Shown piece after piece: positions 8,577 to 16,528 of a stretch of DNA of 64,000 nucleotides (its first letter is position 1; each line of letters opens with the position of its first letter). The notes below the pieces were generated by a model. The model saw nothing but the letters and a program-made list of their open reading frames with translations, was not told where the DNA came from and did not search any database. A program made the position numbers and the translations under genes. Source of the stretch: Acidocella aquatica (GTDB taxonomy: Bacteria > Pseudomonadota > Alphaproteobacteria > Acetobacterales > Acetobacteraceae); NCBI RefSeq assembly GCF_030160635.1, contig NZ_BSOS01000067.1, positions 306,617 to 370,616 on the forward strand, written 5' to 3'.

Positions 8577-9395
8577 TCAGTAATGGATCGCGACACCCGC
8601 GATAATCCGCTGGCCGGCGTGCATGGATTTTCCGGCGATGTCGGCATCGTATTCGATGAAGGGGCGGAAGATGGGGGTGAGGCGGTATTGCGCGCCGATG
8701 CCCAGGCGCAACAGATTGTAGATTTCCCCCTGGTCGGCCGAGGAGAGCACATGCTGCTGCTGGATCGTGTTCACGAAGAACACGGTGCCGGTGAAGCTCA
8801 GGCGCTGGGTGGCGCGGGCTGAGAGGTCAAGTTCGGCGCGCAGCTGGGTGGCGCCGCCATCGAGGAAGACGCGCGGGCCGGCGATGAGCGTGGCGGTGAG
8901 GGGGCCTTCGTGGAGGCCAAATTGCGCGTCCGGCTCGACAGCCCAGCGGCCGGTGCCAAGTGCTGGCGCGGGTTTGGGGGCGCCGGTGGGGAAGATGACG
9001 TTGAAGGTGAGAGAGTCAGCGAAAGCCTGCGTCTGGGTCAGACCATAATTCAGGCCGAGCTCCTGGTCCTGCACGCCGGTGCTGGTGTGCGTGGTGCCCA
9101 GGTGGGACAGGCGGGCCTGGGCGAAGCGGAGGTCGTATTCGAGGGAGAGGTTGTAGCCGATGCCAGCCACGCCGGAGATGCGGAACTGGTTGAGGTTGAG
9201 TTTGGAGGACGGGGTTGTGCTGGTGCTGAAATGGCTGGGTGAGAAGTGATGGTCAGCCGAATAAAGGCGCACCTCGGGCTTGATGACGCCATCGCCGGGG
9301 GCGGGGATCCAGGGGTCGGCCAGGGCGGCGCCGCTGGTGAGGATGGCGGCCAGGGTGAGGGCGGCGGTGGCGAGGCGGCGGGAATTGCGGGTCAT
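8577..9395 (-). CDS. Predicted outer-membrane beta-barrel protein
   Basis: A 272-residue protein with a clear signal peptide (hydrophobic stretch ending SGAALA-DP). Beyond it are alternating aromatic/hydrophobic strands such as NQFRISGVAGIGYNLSLEYD and IFRPFIEYDAD, and a C-terminal strand ending in an aromatic (GVAIHY). These features fit a small outer-membrane barrel of the 'MetA/phenol-degradation transporter' type. Its ATG overlaps the exporter stop (ATGA), so it is made together with the ABC protein. It may be the outer-membrane partner of that exporter. This role is inference; I recognise no specific family motif. Confidence 0.6.
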   Translation of the reverse strand: MTRNSRRLATAALTLAAILTSGAALADPWIPAPGDGVIKPEVRLYSADHHFSPSHFSTSTTPSSKLNLNQFRISGVAGIGYNLSLEYDLRFAQARLSHLGTTHTSTGVQDQELGLNYGLTQTQAFADSLTFNVIFPTGAPKPAPALGTGRWAVEPDAQFGLHEGPLTATLIAGPRVFLDGGATQLRAELDLSARATQRLSFTGTVFFVNTIQQQHVLSSADQGEIYNLLRLGIGAQYRLTPIFRPFIEYDADIAGKSMHAGQRIIAGVAIHY

Positions 9396-11206
9396 GGGCC
9401 AACCAGCCGCAGCGGTGCCGGGGCCGGTTCGTCGTGCAATGAATTCCATAGTCTTTCGTAGACTCCGTGTGATTTGAGAAGATTGCCGTGCTGGCCGCGC
9501 TCCACGATGCGGCCTTGGTCGAGCACCAGGATTTCATCGGCGCTCATGACCGTGGCGAGGCGGTGGGCGATGGTGAGGGCGGCGCGTTGCCGTGTTAGGG
9601 TTTGCAGCGCCTGCATGATCTGGCGCTCGGTGTTTGAATCGAGGCTGCTGCTGGGCTCGTCGAGGATGACGATGGGGGCGTCGCTGAGCATGGCGCGCGC
9701 GATGGCCACGCATTGGCGCTGGCCGCCCGAGAGGCTCTGGCCGCGCTCGCTGACCTGGGTGTCAAAACCTTCGGGCAGGCGGTTTATAAGGTCTTCCACG
9801 CCGGCCTCGCGCGCGGCGGCGATGGCTTCATCGCGCCCGGCGCCGTGTTTTCCGTAGGCGATGTTCTCCCACACGGTGGCTTGGAACAATACGGGCTCCT
9901 GCAGAACCAGCGTGACCTGCTGGCGCAGATAGGCGAGCGGGAGGGTGCGGATGTCGGTGCCGTCGAGCAGGATGGCGCCGCAGGTGGGGTCAAAGAAGCG
10001 GGGGATGAGGCTGGCGATGGTGGTTTTGCCCGAGCCGGTGGCGCCGACCAGGGCGGTGGTGCGGCCGGTCTCCAGGGTGAAGGAGATGTTGTGCAGTACC
10101 TCGCGGCCGGGTTTGTAGGCGAAGCCGGCGTTTTGGAAGGCGATGCGCCGGGCCGGGGTTGCGGGGGCGATGGCGCCGGGGGCGTCGGCGACGGTGGGGC
10201 GCTCGATCCAGCATTCGCCGATGCGCTCCAGCGCGATGATGGCGCGGCTGAAGACGCGGCCGGTTTTGGCGAGCTGGCGGGCCGGGGTGGCGAAGCCGCG
10301 CAGATAGGCGAGGAAGACCAGAAGCTCGCCCGCCGAGAGGCTGCCGCCGATGACGCGCACGGCGCCGTACCAGGCGATGATGCCGGTGGCGAGGCTGATG
10401 GCGAGGCTCATGACCGAGCCGAATTGCGACTGGATGGCGTTGGCGCGCAGCCCGGCGCGCAGGCTCTCGCCGGCATGGGCGGTGAAGCGGCTGTCCTCGT
10501 GTTTTTCGCGCGCAAAGGCCTGGACGACCTGGACGCAGGCGAGGATCTCCTGGGTCAGGCCGGATAGCACGCCATCGTTCTGGCGAAGGTGGCGCACGGC
10601 TTTGCGCAGGCGGCGGCTGTAGAACACGGTGATGAGCACGAGCGGCGGGACGGCGGCCAGGGTAAGCAGGGCGTAGCGCCAGTCCAGCCAGAACATCACC
10701 ACGGCCATGCCGATGATGGTGACGATATGGGGCAACAGGTCAACGCCCAGGGAGGAGATGAAGTCCTGCAATTGTTTGGCGTCCTCGCTCAGGCGCAGGG
10801 TCAGCTCGCCGCCGCGGCGGCGGCGGTGGAAGGCGAGGGAGAGGCGCTGGAGATGGGCGAACAGGTCAAACCGGATGGCGAACATGATGCGCTGGCCGGT
10901 GTCGAGCAGGAGGCGGCTGCCGGCGTAGACGAGCAGGGCGTCAAGCGCGCCGAGGCCGAGCATGGTCAGGCCCAGGGTGTCGAGCAGGAGCATGCGGTGG
11001 GTGAGCGGGTCCGGCAGGATGGCGCCGAGGAAATGGCCGAGGGGGTGCTGGAAGATGACGTTGTCAACAATGGCCTTGAGCGGCCAGGGCAGCAGCAGCA
11101 GCACCATGGCGCGGGCGGACATGATGGCGCCGCCAGTGCTCAGCATGGGCCATTCCGGGCGCAGGTAGCGCAGCAGCCACCAGTGCAGGCTGGGGGGCTT
11201 GCTCAT
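9392..11206 (-). CDS. ABC exporter (fused membrane and ATPase domains)
   Basis: A 604-residue half-transporter. The N-terminal six-helix domain spans residues ~20-310 and the nucleotide-binding domain starts near 350. Walker A is GATGSGKTT (388-396), the signature is LSGGQ (492-496), and Walker B with its glutamate is VILDEP (513-518); a switch His follows in AHRLATV. It resembles MsbA/lipid- and peptide-type exporters and would act as a homodimer. It sits between two glycosyltransferases and a barrel protein, with 4-base overlaps on both sides. A glycolipid or lipid-linked saccharide is therefore the likely cargo. Confidence 0.92.
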   Translation of the reverse strand: MSKPPSLHWWLLRYLRPEWPMLSTGGAIMSARAMVLLLLPWPLKAIVDNVIFQHPLGHFLGAILPDPLTHRMLLLDTLGLTMLGLGALDALLVYAGSRLLLDTGQRIMFAIRFDLFAHLQRLSLAFHRRRRGGELTLRLSEDAKQLQDFISSLGVDLLPHIVTIIGMAVVMFWLDWRYALLTLAAVPPLVLITVFYSRRLRKAVRHLRQNDGVLSGLTQEILACVQVVQAFAREKHEDSRFTAHAGESLRAGLRANAIQSQFGSVMSLAISLATGIIAWYGAVRVIGGSLSAGELLVFLAYLRGFATPARQLAKTGRVFSRAIIALERIGECWIERPTVADAPGAIAPATPARRIAFQNAGFAYKPGREVLHNISFTLETGRTTALVGATGSGKTTIASLIPRFFDPTCGAILLDGTDIRTLPLAYLRQQVTLVLQEPVLFQATVWENIAYGKHGAGRDEAIAAAREAGVEDLINRLPEGFDTQVSERGQSLSGGQRQCVAIARAMLSDAPIVILDEPSSSLDSNTERQIMQALQTLTRQRAALTIAHRLATVMSADEILVLDQGRIVERGQHGNLLKSHGVYERLWNSLHDEPAPAPLRLVGP

Positions 11207-12459
11207 GCCATTGTCATGCGGGCGGGCAAATTTTCCGGGGCGAGGGTGAGAATGCGGCCAACCACGGCCGCCCAGCCGCGCCCGGCGGCATCCTGCGCGG
11301 CGGCGGCGCCCATGGTGGCGCGGGCGGCGGGGTTAGCGAGCAGCCCGGCGATGGCGGCGCGGCACTGCGCGGCGTCGCCCGGGGCATAGAGCATGCCGTT
11401 TTGGCCGTGGCGGATGACGGTGCTGATCTCGCCGATGTCCGGCGCCACGACCGGGCGGCCGGAGGCGAGGGATTCGACGATTTTCATAGGCGAGAAGTAG
11501 AAATCAGGCTGCGGAAGGTAGGGGGCTGCCGTGAGGGTCATGGCGCTGAGCCAGGCGGGGATTTCATCATGCGCGACGCGGCCGGGCATGATGACGCGCG
11601 CGCCCAGGCCGAGGGCGGCGGCGCGGGCCTGGACGGCTTCGCGCTCCGGGCCCTCGCCAACGGCGAGAAGGTGCAGCGTGGGGAATTGCGGCAGGAGGTC
11701 TGCGAAGACATCGAGCAGGAAGGAGACGCCGTGCCAGGGCTTGAAGCTGCCGATGAAGCCGAGGACGGGGGCGTCGCCGAGGTTGAGACGCTGGCGAAGC
11801 GCGTTGCCGGCGGCGGCATCGGCGGTGAAACGGGTGAGGTCAACGCCGTTGGGGACGATATGGACGTTGCGGCTGTGGCCGAGGACGGCGCCCACATGTT
11901 CGGCGACGCCGCCGGAGACGGCGATGATGGCATCCGCGCCGCGGTAGGAGGCGCGCTCGGTGCGTTGCGCCTGGGCCTCCAGGCGCAGGCCGCGGAAGGT
12001 GCGCTGTTCGTGGATCAGCGGGGCGTTGACCTCAAGCAGCCGGGGGACGCCGTAATGGGCGGCGATGGCGGCGCCCGAGCAGTGGAACAGGGCGTGACGC
12101 TCGTAGACGAGGTCTGGCACGAAGTTGATGGCCGCGAGGGCTTCGTAGATTTTCTCGGGGGCGGTGAGGTCGTAGGCGAGGCGGGTGAGTTCGCGGCTGG
12201 TGATCGGGTCTTCCAGCGCGGAGAGGGGGAGTTTGGCGGCGGCGCATTCGGAGGCCAGGCGCGCGGCGGAGGGCTTGCCGCCGACATGGAGCAGATGCGC
12301 GGGCGGGTGGGGGTTGCCTTCGCCCAGCGTGGCGCAGGCGAGCAGGACTTCGTGGCCCAGGGTGTCCGCCGCGTTGATGAAGGAGCGGACGTGGACGGAG
12401 GCGCCCTTGTCGCCCAGGACGGGGATGCCGCGATCAAGGTTCAGGTAGAGGATTTTCAT
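11203..12459 (-). CDS. GT4-family glycosyltransferase
   Basis: A 418-residue GT-B glycosyltransferase. The N-terminus MKILYLNLDRGIPVLGDKGASVHV has the glycine-rich acceptor-side loop. The C-terminal half carries VLGFIGSFKPWHGVSFLLDV and a PYLPQPDFYFSPMKIVESLASGRPVVAPDIGEI region corresponding to the EX7E nucleotide-sugar site. It transfers a sugar from an NDP-sugar and is cytoplasmic or membrane-associated. It overlaps both neighbours by 4 bases (ATGA). Donor and acceptor cannot be read from sequence. Confidence 0.9.
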   Translation of the reverse strand: MKILYLNLDRGIPVLGDKGASVHVRSFINAADTLGHEVLLACATLGEGNPHPPAHLLHVGGKPSAARLASECAAAKLPLSALEDPITSRELTRLAYDLTAPEKIYEALAAINFVPDLVYERHALFHCSGAAIAAHYGVPRLLEVNAPLIHEQRTFRGLRLEAQAQRTERASYRGADAIIAVSGGVAEHVGAVLGHSRNVHIVPNGVDLTRFTADAAAGNALRQRLNLGDAPVLGFIGSFKPWHGVSFLLDVFADLLPQFPTLHLLAVGEGPEREAVQARAAALGLGARVIMPGRVAHDEIPAWLSAMTLTAAPYLPQPDFYFSPMKIVESLASGRPVVAPDIGEISTVIRHGQNGMLYAPGDAAQCRAAIAGLLANPAARATMGAAAAQDAAGRGWAAVVGRILTLAPENLPARMTMA

Positions 12460-13796
12460 GATTGGGCGCCTTCGGCCAGCGGTGCGTCGGCATGGAGGGC
12501 TTTGCGGGGGGTGGGGGCGCAGTCCAGGCAGGCGATGAGGCCGTGCAGGCGGCGGGTGGTGGTCCAGAGGTCAAAATCGCGCTCCAGCAGGGCGCGGCCC
12601 TGGGCGGCGAGGCGCAGGGCGAGGGGGCGGTCGCGCAGGAGCTGTTCCATGGCCTGGGCGAGGGCGGCGGGGTCACGCGGGGGGACGAGCAGGCCGGTCT
12701 CGAGGTTGCGGACCAGCTCGGGGATGCCCGAAACATCGGTGGAGACGACGGGCAGGCCGATGGCCATGGCTTCGGCGATGACGTTGGGGATGCCGTCGCG
12801 GTCGCCGTCGTCGGCGATGCGCGGGGGGAGGGCGAAGAGGTCAGCGGTGGCGTAGAGGGCGATCAGGCTGGCGTGGGTCATGGCGCCGGAAAGCGTGACG
12901 AGGTCTTCCAGCCCGGCGGATTTGATCTGGTCCTGCAAGGCATTGCGCAGCGGGCCTTCGCCAATGATGCGGCAGCGGAAGGCGATGCCCGATGCCTTGA
13001 GCAGGGCGCAGGCGGAGATGAGGTCGTTCAGGCCTTTTTTGGGGACGAGGCGGCCGACGGAGAGGATCAGCGGTGGTGCAGCCTGGGCGGGGGTGGCGGC
13101 GGGGCGGGCGTTGAACATGTCCAGGTCGATGCCGTGGTAGATCAGGTTGATCTTGCCGGCGGGGTGGCCCTGGATGTCTTCAAGGTAGCGCGCGTTGTAG
13201 CCGGTGCAGGTGACGACGAATTCGGCGGCGCGGGTGCGGCGCGCGATGATGGGCTTGCGGGTGAGGTAGAGGTCTTTCGCGTGGGCGGTGAAGCTGAAGG
13301 GGATGCCCGACATCAGGCTGGCGAAATGCGCGACGGCGGTGGGGGTGTTGGCGAAATGGGCGTGGATATGGGCGATGCCCTGGGCCCGGCACGCGGTGGC
13401 GACATAGCCGGCGCGCACGAAATGCTTCCAGACCGCCAGGGGGCTTGAGGAGGTGGCGGACCACTGAAGCGCGCGCGCGGTGGCGCCGAGATAGCGCAGC
13501 GGGGCGGCGGTGAACGCCTTGGCGTGGGAGGCGGCGAGGCGCTTGAGCTTGGCGCCCCAGGCGGCGGGGAGGACATACAGCGGCGCCGCGACCTGCGCGA
13601 CCATGGGGTGGTGCGGCGGCGGCTCGGGCTGCAGCAGGGAGAAGATGCGCAGGTCCGCGCCGAGGCGCTCCATGGCACGGATCTCGTTGATGATGAAGGT
13701 CTCGGTCAGGCGCGGGTAGCGCTTCATGATATAGGCGACGGGGCCGGGGGCGATCGCGTAGGCGCTCGCGGCGGATTTTTGTGACAGGGAACTCAT
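12456..13796 (-). CDS. GT4-family glycosyltransferase (colanic-acid type)
   Basis: A 446-residue GT-B enzyme. It opens with the KRYPRLTETFIINEIRAME signature seen in colanic-acid/exopolysaccharide glycosyltransferases. It also has AHFANTPTAVAHFASLMSG and TAHAKDLY in the N-domain. The C-domain carries LSVGRLVPKKG and the late PNVIAEAMAIGLPVVSTDVSG, whose two glutamate-spaced segments bind the nucleotide sugar. It overlaps the next gene and the previous one by 4 bases each. It probably adds one residue of the glycan built by this operon. Confidence 0.9.
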   Translation of the reverse strand: MSSLSQKSAASAYAIAPGPVAYIMKRYPRLTETFIINEIRAMERLGADLRIFSLLQPEPPPHHPMVAQVAAPLYVLPAAWGAKLKRLAASHAKAFTAAPLRYLGATARALQWSATSSSPLAVWKHFVRAGYVATACRAQGIAHIHAHFANTPTAVAHFASLMSGIPFSFTAHAKDLYLTRKPIIARRTRAAEFVVTCTGYNARYLEDIQGHPAGKINLIYHGIDLDMFNARPAATPAQAAPPLILSVGRLVPKKGLNDLISACALLKASGIAFRCRIIGEGPLRNALQDQIKSAGLEDLVTLSGAMTHASLIALYATADLFALPPRIADDGDRDGIPNVIAEAMAIGLPVVSTDVSGIPELVRNLETGLLVPPRDPAALAQAMEQLLRDRPLALRLAAQGRALLERDFDLWTTTRRLHGLIACLDCAPTPRKALHADAPLAEGAQS

Positions 13797-15082
13797 ATGA
13801 GGCTGGCTTCCACATGGTGGCCGGAGGCGAGCAGGGCGGAGACGCGCTCGGCGCCGTCAAGGTCAAGCGCGGCCCAGACGGATTCGGGTATTGGCGGCCT
13901 GGACAGGCAGGAGGGCACCATGGCGGCCAGTTGGGCGGCGATATCCGTGTCGGGCTCCACCATATCGGCTAGGCCGAGGGCAGCGAGCAGGCGGGCGCGC
14001 ATCAGTTGTTCGGCGCGCGGGGCGGCGCGGGGGACGAGGATGGCGGGTTTTTTCTCGGCGATGATCTCGGCGCTGGTGTTGTAGCCGGCCATGGCGATGA
14101 CCAGGCTGGCGGCGCGCAGGCTGGGGACGAGGTTGGTGGTGAAATCCACCAGTTCGACGTCATCGCACATGGCGGCGGCGGCGTGGAGGGCGGCGCTCTC
14201 GTGCGCGGCCATCAGCGGGCCGAGCACGATGACGGAATAACGCGGGCCGGGGGCCATTTTCGGCAAGGCCTCGAGATAGGCGCTCATGAGGAAGAAACCG
14301 TCGCCGCCGCCGCCCGCGGTGACGAGGACGACGGGGCGGCCTCCGGCGCGGGCGGTATCCCAGCAGGGGGCGGTCTCATGGGTGGAATGGGCCTCGGGCT
14401 GGGCGACGACATGGCCGCAATAGACCACTTTTTTGGCGTTTTCCTTGGAGATGCCGTAGCCCTCGACCACGTTGAACAGGGCGCGGCTACCGTAAACCAG
14501 GATATTGTCATAGGCGTGGTCGAGCAGGGCGTGGATGTTTTGCTCCCGCCAGACGGCGCGGACGTTTTCGGGACTGTCCAAAATGTCGCGCAGGCCGAGC
14601 ATGACGCGGGTGTGGGGGTGTTCCTGGCGGATCAGGGCCAGGGTGGAGAGAAGTTCGCCGTTCATGCCGGCGGGGGCGTGGTCAACGAGAAATACATCCG
14701 GCTGGTCGCGCAGCACGAGCTTGAGGATCAGCGCCTCGCGGTAGCCCTTGACCATGCCGAAAAGCTGACCTTTGGCCCGGGCCTCGTAGCTCTCGGCGCC
14801 GGTTTTAACGACCGGAGGGAGAGGCTGGACCTGTAGGCCGGGGGGTAGGTCCCATTGGTCAATAACCGGGGAGCCGGTGAGCAGGAGGACGGAGAATTTA
14901 CCGTTACAGGCGAGCAGCCGGTGGGCGATGGCGAGGTTACGCCGCAGGTGACCGAGGCCGAAGGTATCGTGCGAGTAGAGGAAGACCTTGATGGGGCCGT
15001 TGGGCCGGGCCGGGGCGCGGCCGAATGCCGTGGCAGGTATGGCGATGGGTTGGGCCGGTTCCGCGGAGGAAAGGTTTTGCAC
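13793..15082 (-). CDS. MurG-like (GT28-type) glycosyltransferase
   Basis: A 429-residue GT-B protein. SHDTFGLGHLRRNLAIAH provides the N-terminal acceptor loop. In the C-domain VLVTAGGGGDGFFLM and AGYNTSAEIIAEKKPAILVPR resemble the UDP-sugar site of MurG and related enzymes. I choose the GTG at 15082, which has AGGCGGG at a suitable distance, over the far upstream TTG at 15145, which coincides with a promoter-like -35 box. It is the first gene of a six-gene operon with 4-base overlaps. It is not murG itself: there is no cell-wall cluster nearby, and MurG is normally shorter. Confidence 0.8.
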   Translation of the reverse strand: MQNLSSAEPAQPIAIPATAFGRAPARPNGPIKVFLYSHDTFGLGHLRRNLAIAHRLLACNGKFSVLLLTGSPVIDQWDLPPGLQVQPLPPVVKTGAESYEARAKGQLFGMVKGYREALILKLVLRDQPDVFLVDHAPAGMNGELLSTLALIRQEHPHTRVMLGLRDILDSPENVRAVWREQNIHALLDHAYDNILVYGSRALFNVVEGYGISKENAKKVVYCGHVVAQPEAHSTHETAPCWDTARAGGRPVVLVTAGGGGDGFFLMSAYLEALPKMAPGPRYSVIVLGPLMAAHESAALHAAAAMCDDVELVDFTTNLVPSLRAASLVIAMAGYNTSAEIIAEKKPAILVPRAAPRAEQLMRARLLAALGLADMVEPDTDIAAQLAAMVPSCLSRPPIPESVWAALDLDGAERVSALLASGHHVEASLI

Positions 15083-15116
15083 GTTGATGTCCCGCCTATG
15101 AGCAGTTTCGGGATTT

Positions 15117-15145
15117 ATTTTTGTGGAACTTTGTACCACAGTCAA
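15117..15145 (-). promoter_or_regulatory. Candidate promoter of the glycan operon
   Basis: On the reverse strand TTGACT (15145-15140) is followed after 17 bases by AAAAAT (15122-15117), giving a fair sigma-70-like pair. The spacer itself (15139-15123) is a near-palindrome, GTGGTAC-AAA-GTTCCAC, that could be an operator. It lies about 35 bases upstream of the chosen GTG start. Confidence 0.4.
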
Positions 15146-15246
15146 GTTACAAAACTGATATTTTCGGGGGAAATTGTGTGTGACGGTTTCGTGACGAATT
15201 TTTCTGGGTGTCGCGTTATTTATTGGCGCAGGGGGTAGGTTCGGGA

Positions 15247-15272
15247 GATGCCAGCTTGCGCTGGCATGACGA
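15247..15272. repeat. Palindromic repeat family B, copy 1
   Basis: GATGCCAGC-TTGC-GCTGGCAT followed by GACGA, an 8-bp perfect stem with a short loop. Three further copies occur at 20012, 20053 and 27906. This copy lies just 3' of prfB, where it may help terminate transcription. Confidence 0.8.
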
Positions 15273-15315
15273 TGGAGGGCGGGGTGGTGGCGATGGTGGG
15301 GAGGGCTGGCGGGGG

Positions 15316-16447
15316 TTATTGCGCCATTGCGGAGGCGTCGGAGCGGGTGGCGCCGACGCGGGCGGCCAGGGAGGCGGCCATGAAGGGGTCGAGGTTGCCG
15401 TCGAGCACCGCGGCGGGGTTGCCGGTCTCGTAGTTGGTGCGCAGGTCCTTCACCAGCTGGTAGGGGGCGAGGACGTAGGAGCGGATCTGGTGGCCCCAGC
15501 CGATGTCGGTTTTCGCGGCTTCGATGCTCGCGGAGGCGGCTTCGCGCTTTTGCAGCTCCATCTCGTACATGCGGGCCTTGAGCATGTTCATGGCGGTGGC
15601 GCGGTTGCGGTGCTGGGAGCGGTCGGTCTGGCAGGCGACGATGATGCCGGTGGGGACGTGGGTGATGCGGATGGCGGATTCGGTTTTGTTCACGTGCTGG
15701 CCGCCCGCACCCGAGGCGCGGAAGGTGTCAACCTTCAGGTCGGCGGGGTTGATCTCGATCTCGATGGTGTCGTCGACCACCGGGTAGACCCAGACGGAAG
15801 AGAAGCTGGTGTGGCGGCGCGCCGCGGAATCATAGGGCGAGATGCGGACCAGGCGGTGGACGCCGGATTCGGTCTTCAGCCAGCCATAGGCGTTGGGGCC
15901 GGAGATCTGCATGGTGACGGATTTGATGCCGGCCTGCTCGCCTTCGGACATGTCAAGGATTTCGACTTTAAAGCCGCGGCGCTCGGCCCAGCGCATATAC
16001 ATGCGCTGGAGCATCTGCGCCCAGTCCTGCGCCTCGGTGCCGCCGGAGCCGGCGTTGATTTCCATGAAGGCGTCGCGGCCATCGGCCTCGCCGGAGAGCA
16101 GGCTCTCGATTTCGCGGGTTTTGGCTTGTTCGGCCAGGGTGGCGAGGTTGGCCAGAGCGTCCTTCACCAGGGCGGCGTCGCCTTCGGCTTCGGCCATTTC
16201 GACCAGCTCGATTGTGTCGGCGGTTTCACGTTCCAGCGCGAGGACGCCATCGATGAGCCCGGCGAGGCGGCCGCGCTCGCGCATCACCACCTGGGCGGCT
16301 TCGGCGTTGTTCCAGAGGGAGGGGTCTTGTGCGCGCGCGTCTAGTTCGGCGCGTTTGATGAGGGCGGCATCCCAGTCAAAGATGCCTCCTCAGCAAGGCG
16401 ACCGAACGGCCGATCTGCTCGTTTAACTGATCTGATTCTGCTGACAT
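15316..16447 (-). CDS. prfB: Peptide chain release factor 2 (programmed +1 frameshift)
   Basis: RF2 reads UGA and UAA stop codons and triggers peptide release. The full gene is made of two frames. Codons 1-23 run from the ATG at 16447 to CTT; an in-frame TGA follows, and a +1 shift (CTT-T-GAC) continues with DWDAALIKRAELDARAQDPS into the main body. The total is 376 residues. GGQ is present in SGAGGQHVNKTESA. The stop-recognition tripeptide appears as SPY (ISPYDSAARRHTSF), where E. coli RF2 has SPF. The N-terminal coiled-coil and the PCRF domain (MEINAGSGGTEAQDW) are complete. It lies between ilvD and the glycan operon. Confidence 0.96.
16376..16390 (-). promoter_or_regulatory. RF2 autoregulatory frameshift site
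   Basis: On the reverse strand AGGAGG (16390-16385), CAT, CTT, TGA are followed by C. This is the classical RF2 arrangement: an internal Shine-Dalgarno three bases before the slippery CTT and a UGA-C stop context. When RF2 is scarce, ribosomes pause at UGA and shift +1, restoring synthesis. Confidence 0.95.
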
Positions 16448-16528
16448 GGGAGGGGTATATAGAGGAAGTTGCGGGGAATGACAGGGGGGCGAGAGGATGG
16501 GTGGCGCTTCGCTTACCCATCCTACGGG

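Noticed and set aside
11401..12855. A 484-codon forward frame antisense to two glycosyltransferases
   Set aside because: Composition is Gly/Asp/Glu/Val-biased with no motif; it crosses the boundary of two real genes.
13793..15082. MurG (peptidoglycan synthesis)
   Set aside because: It is longer than MurG, sits in a non-cell-wall operon, and only shares the general GT28 fold features.
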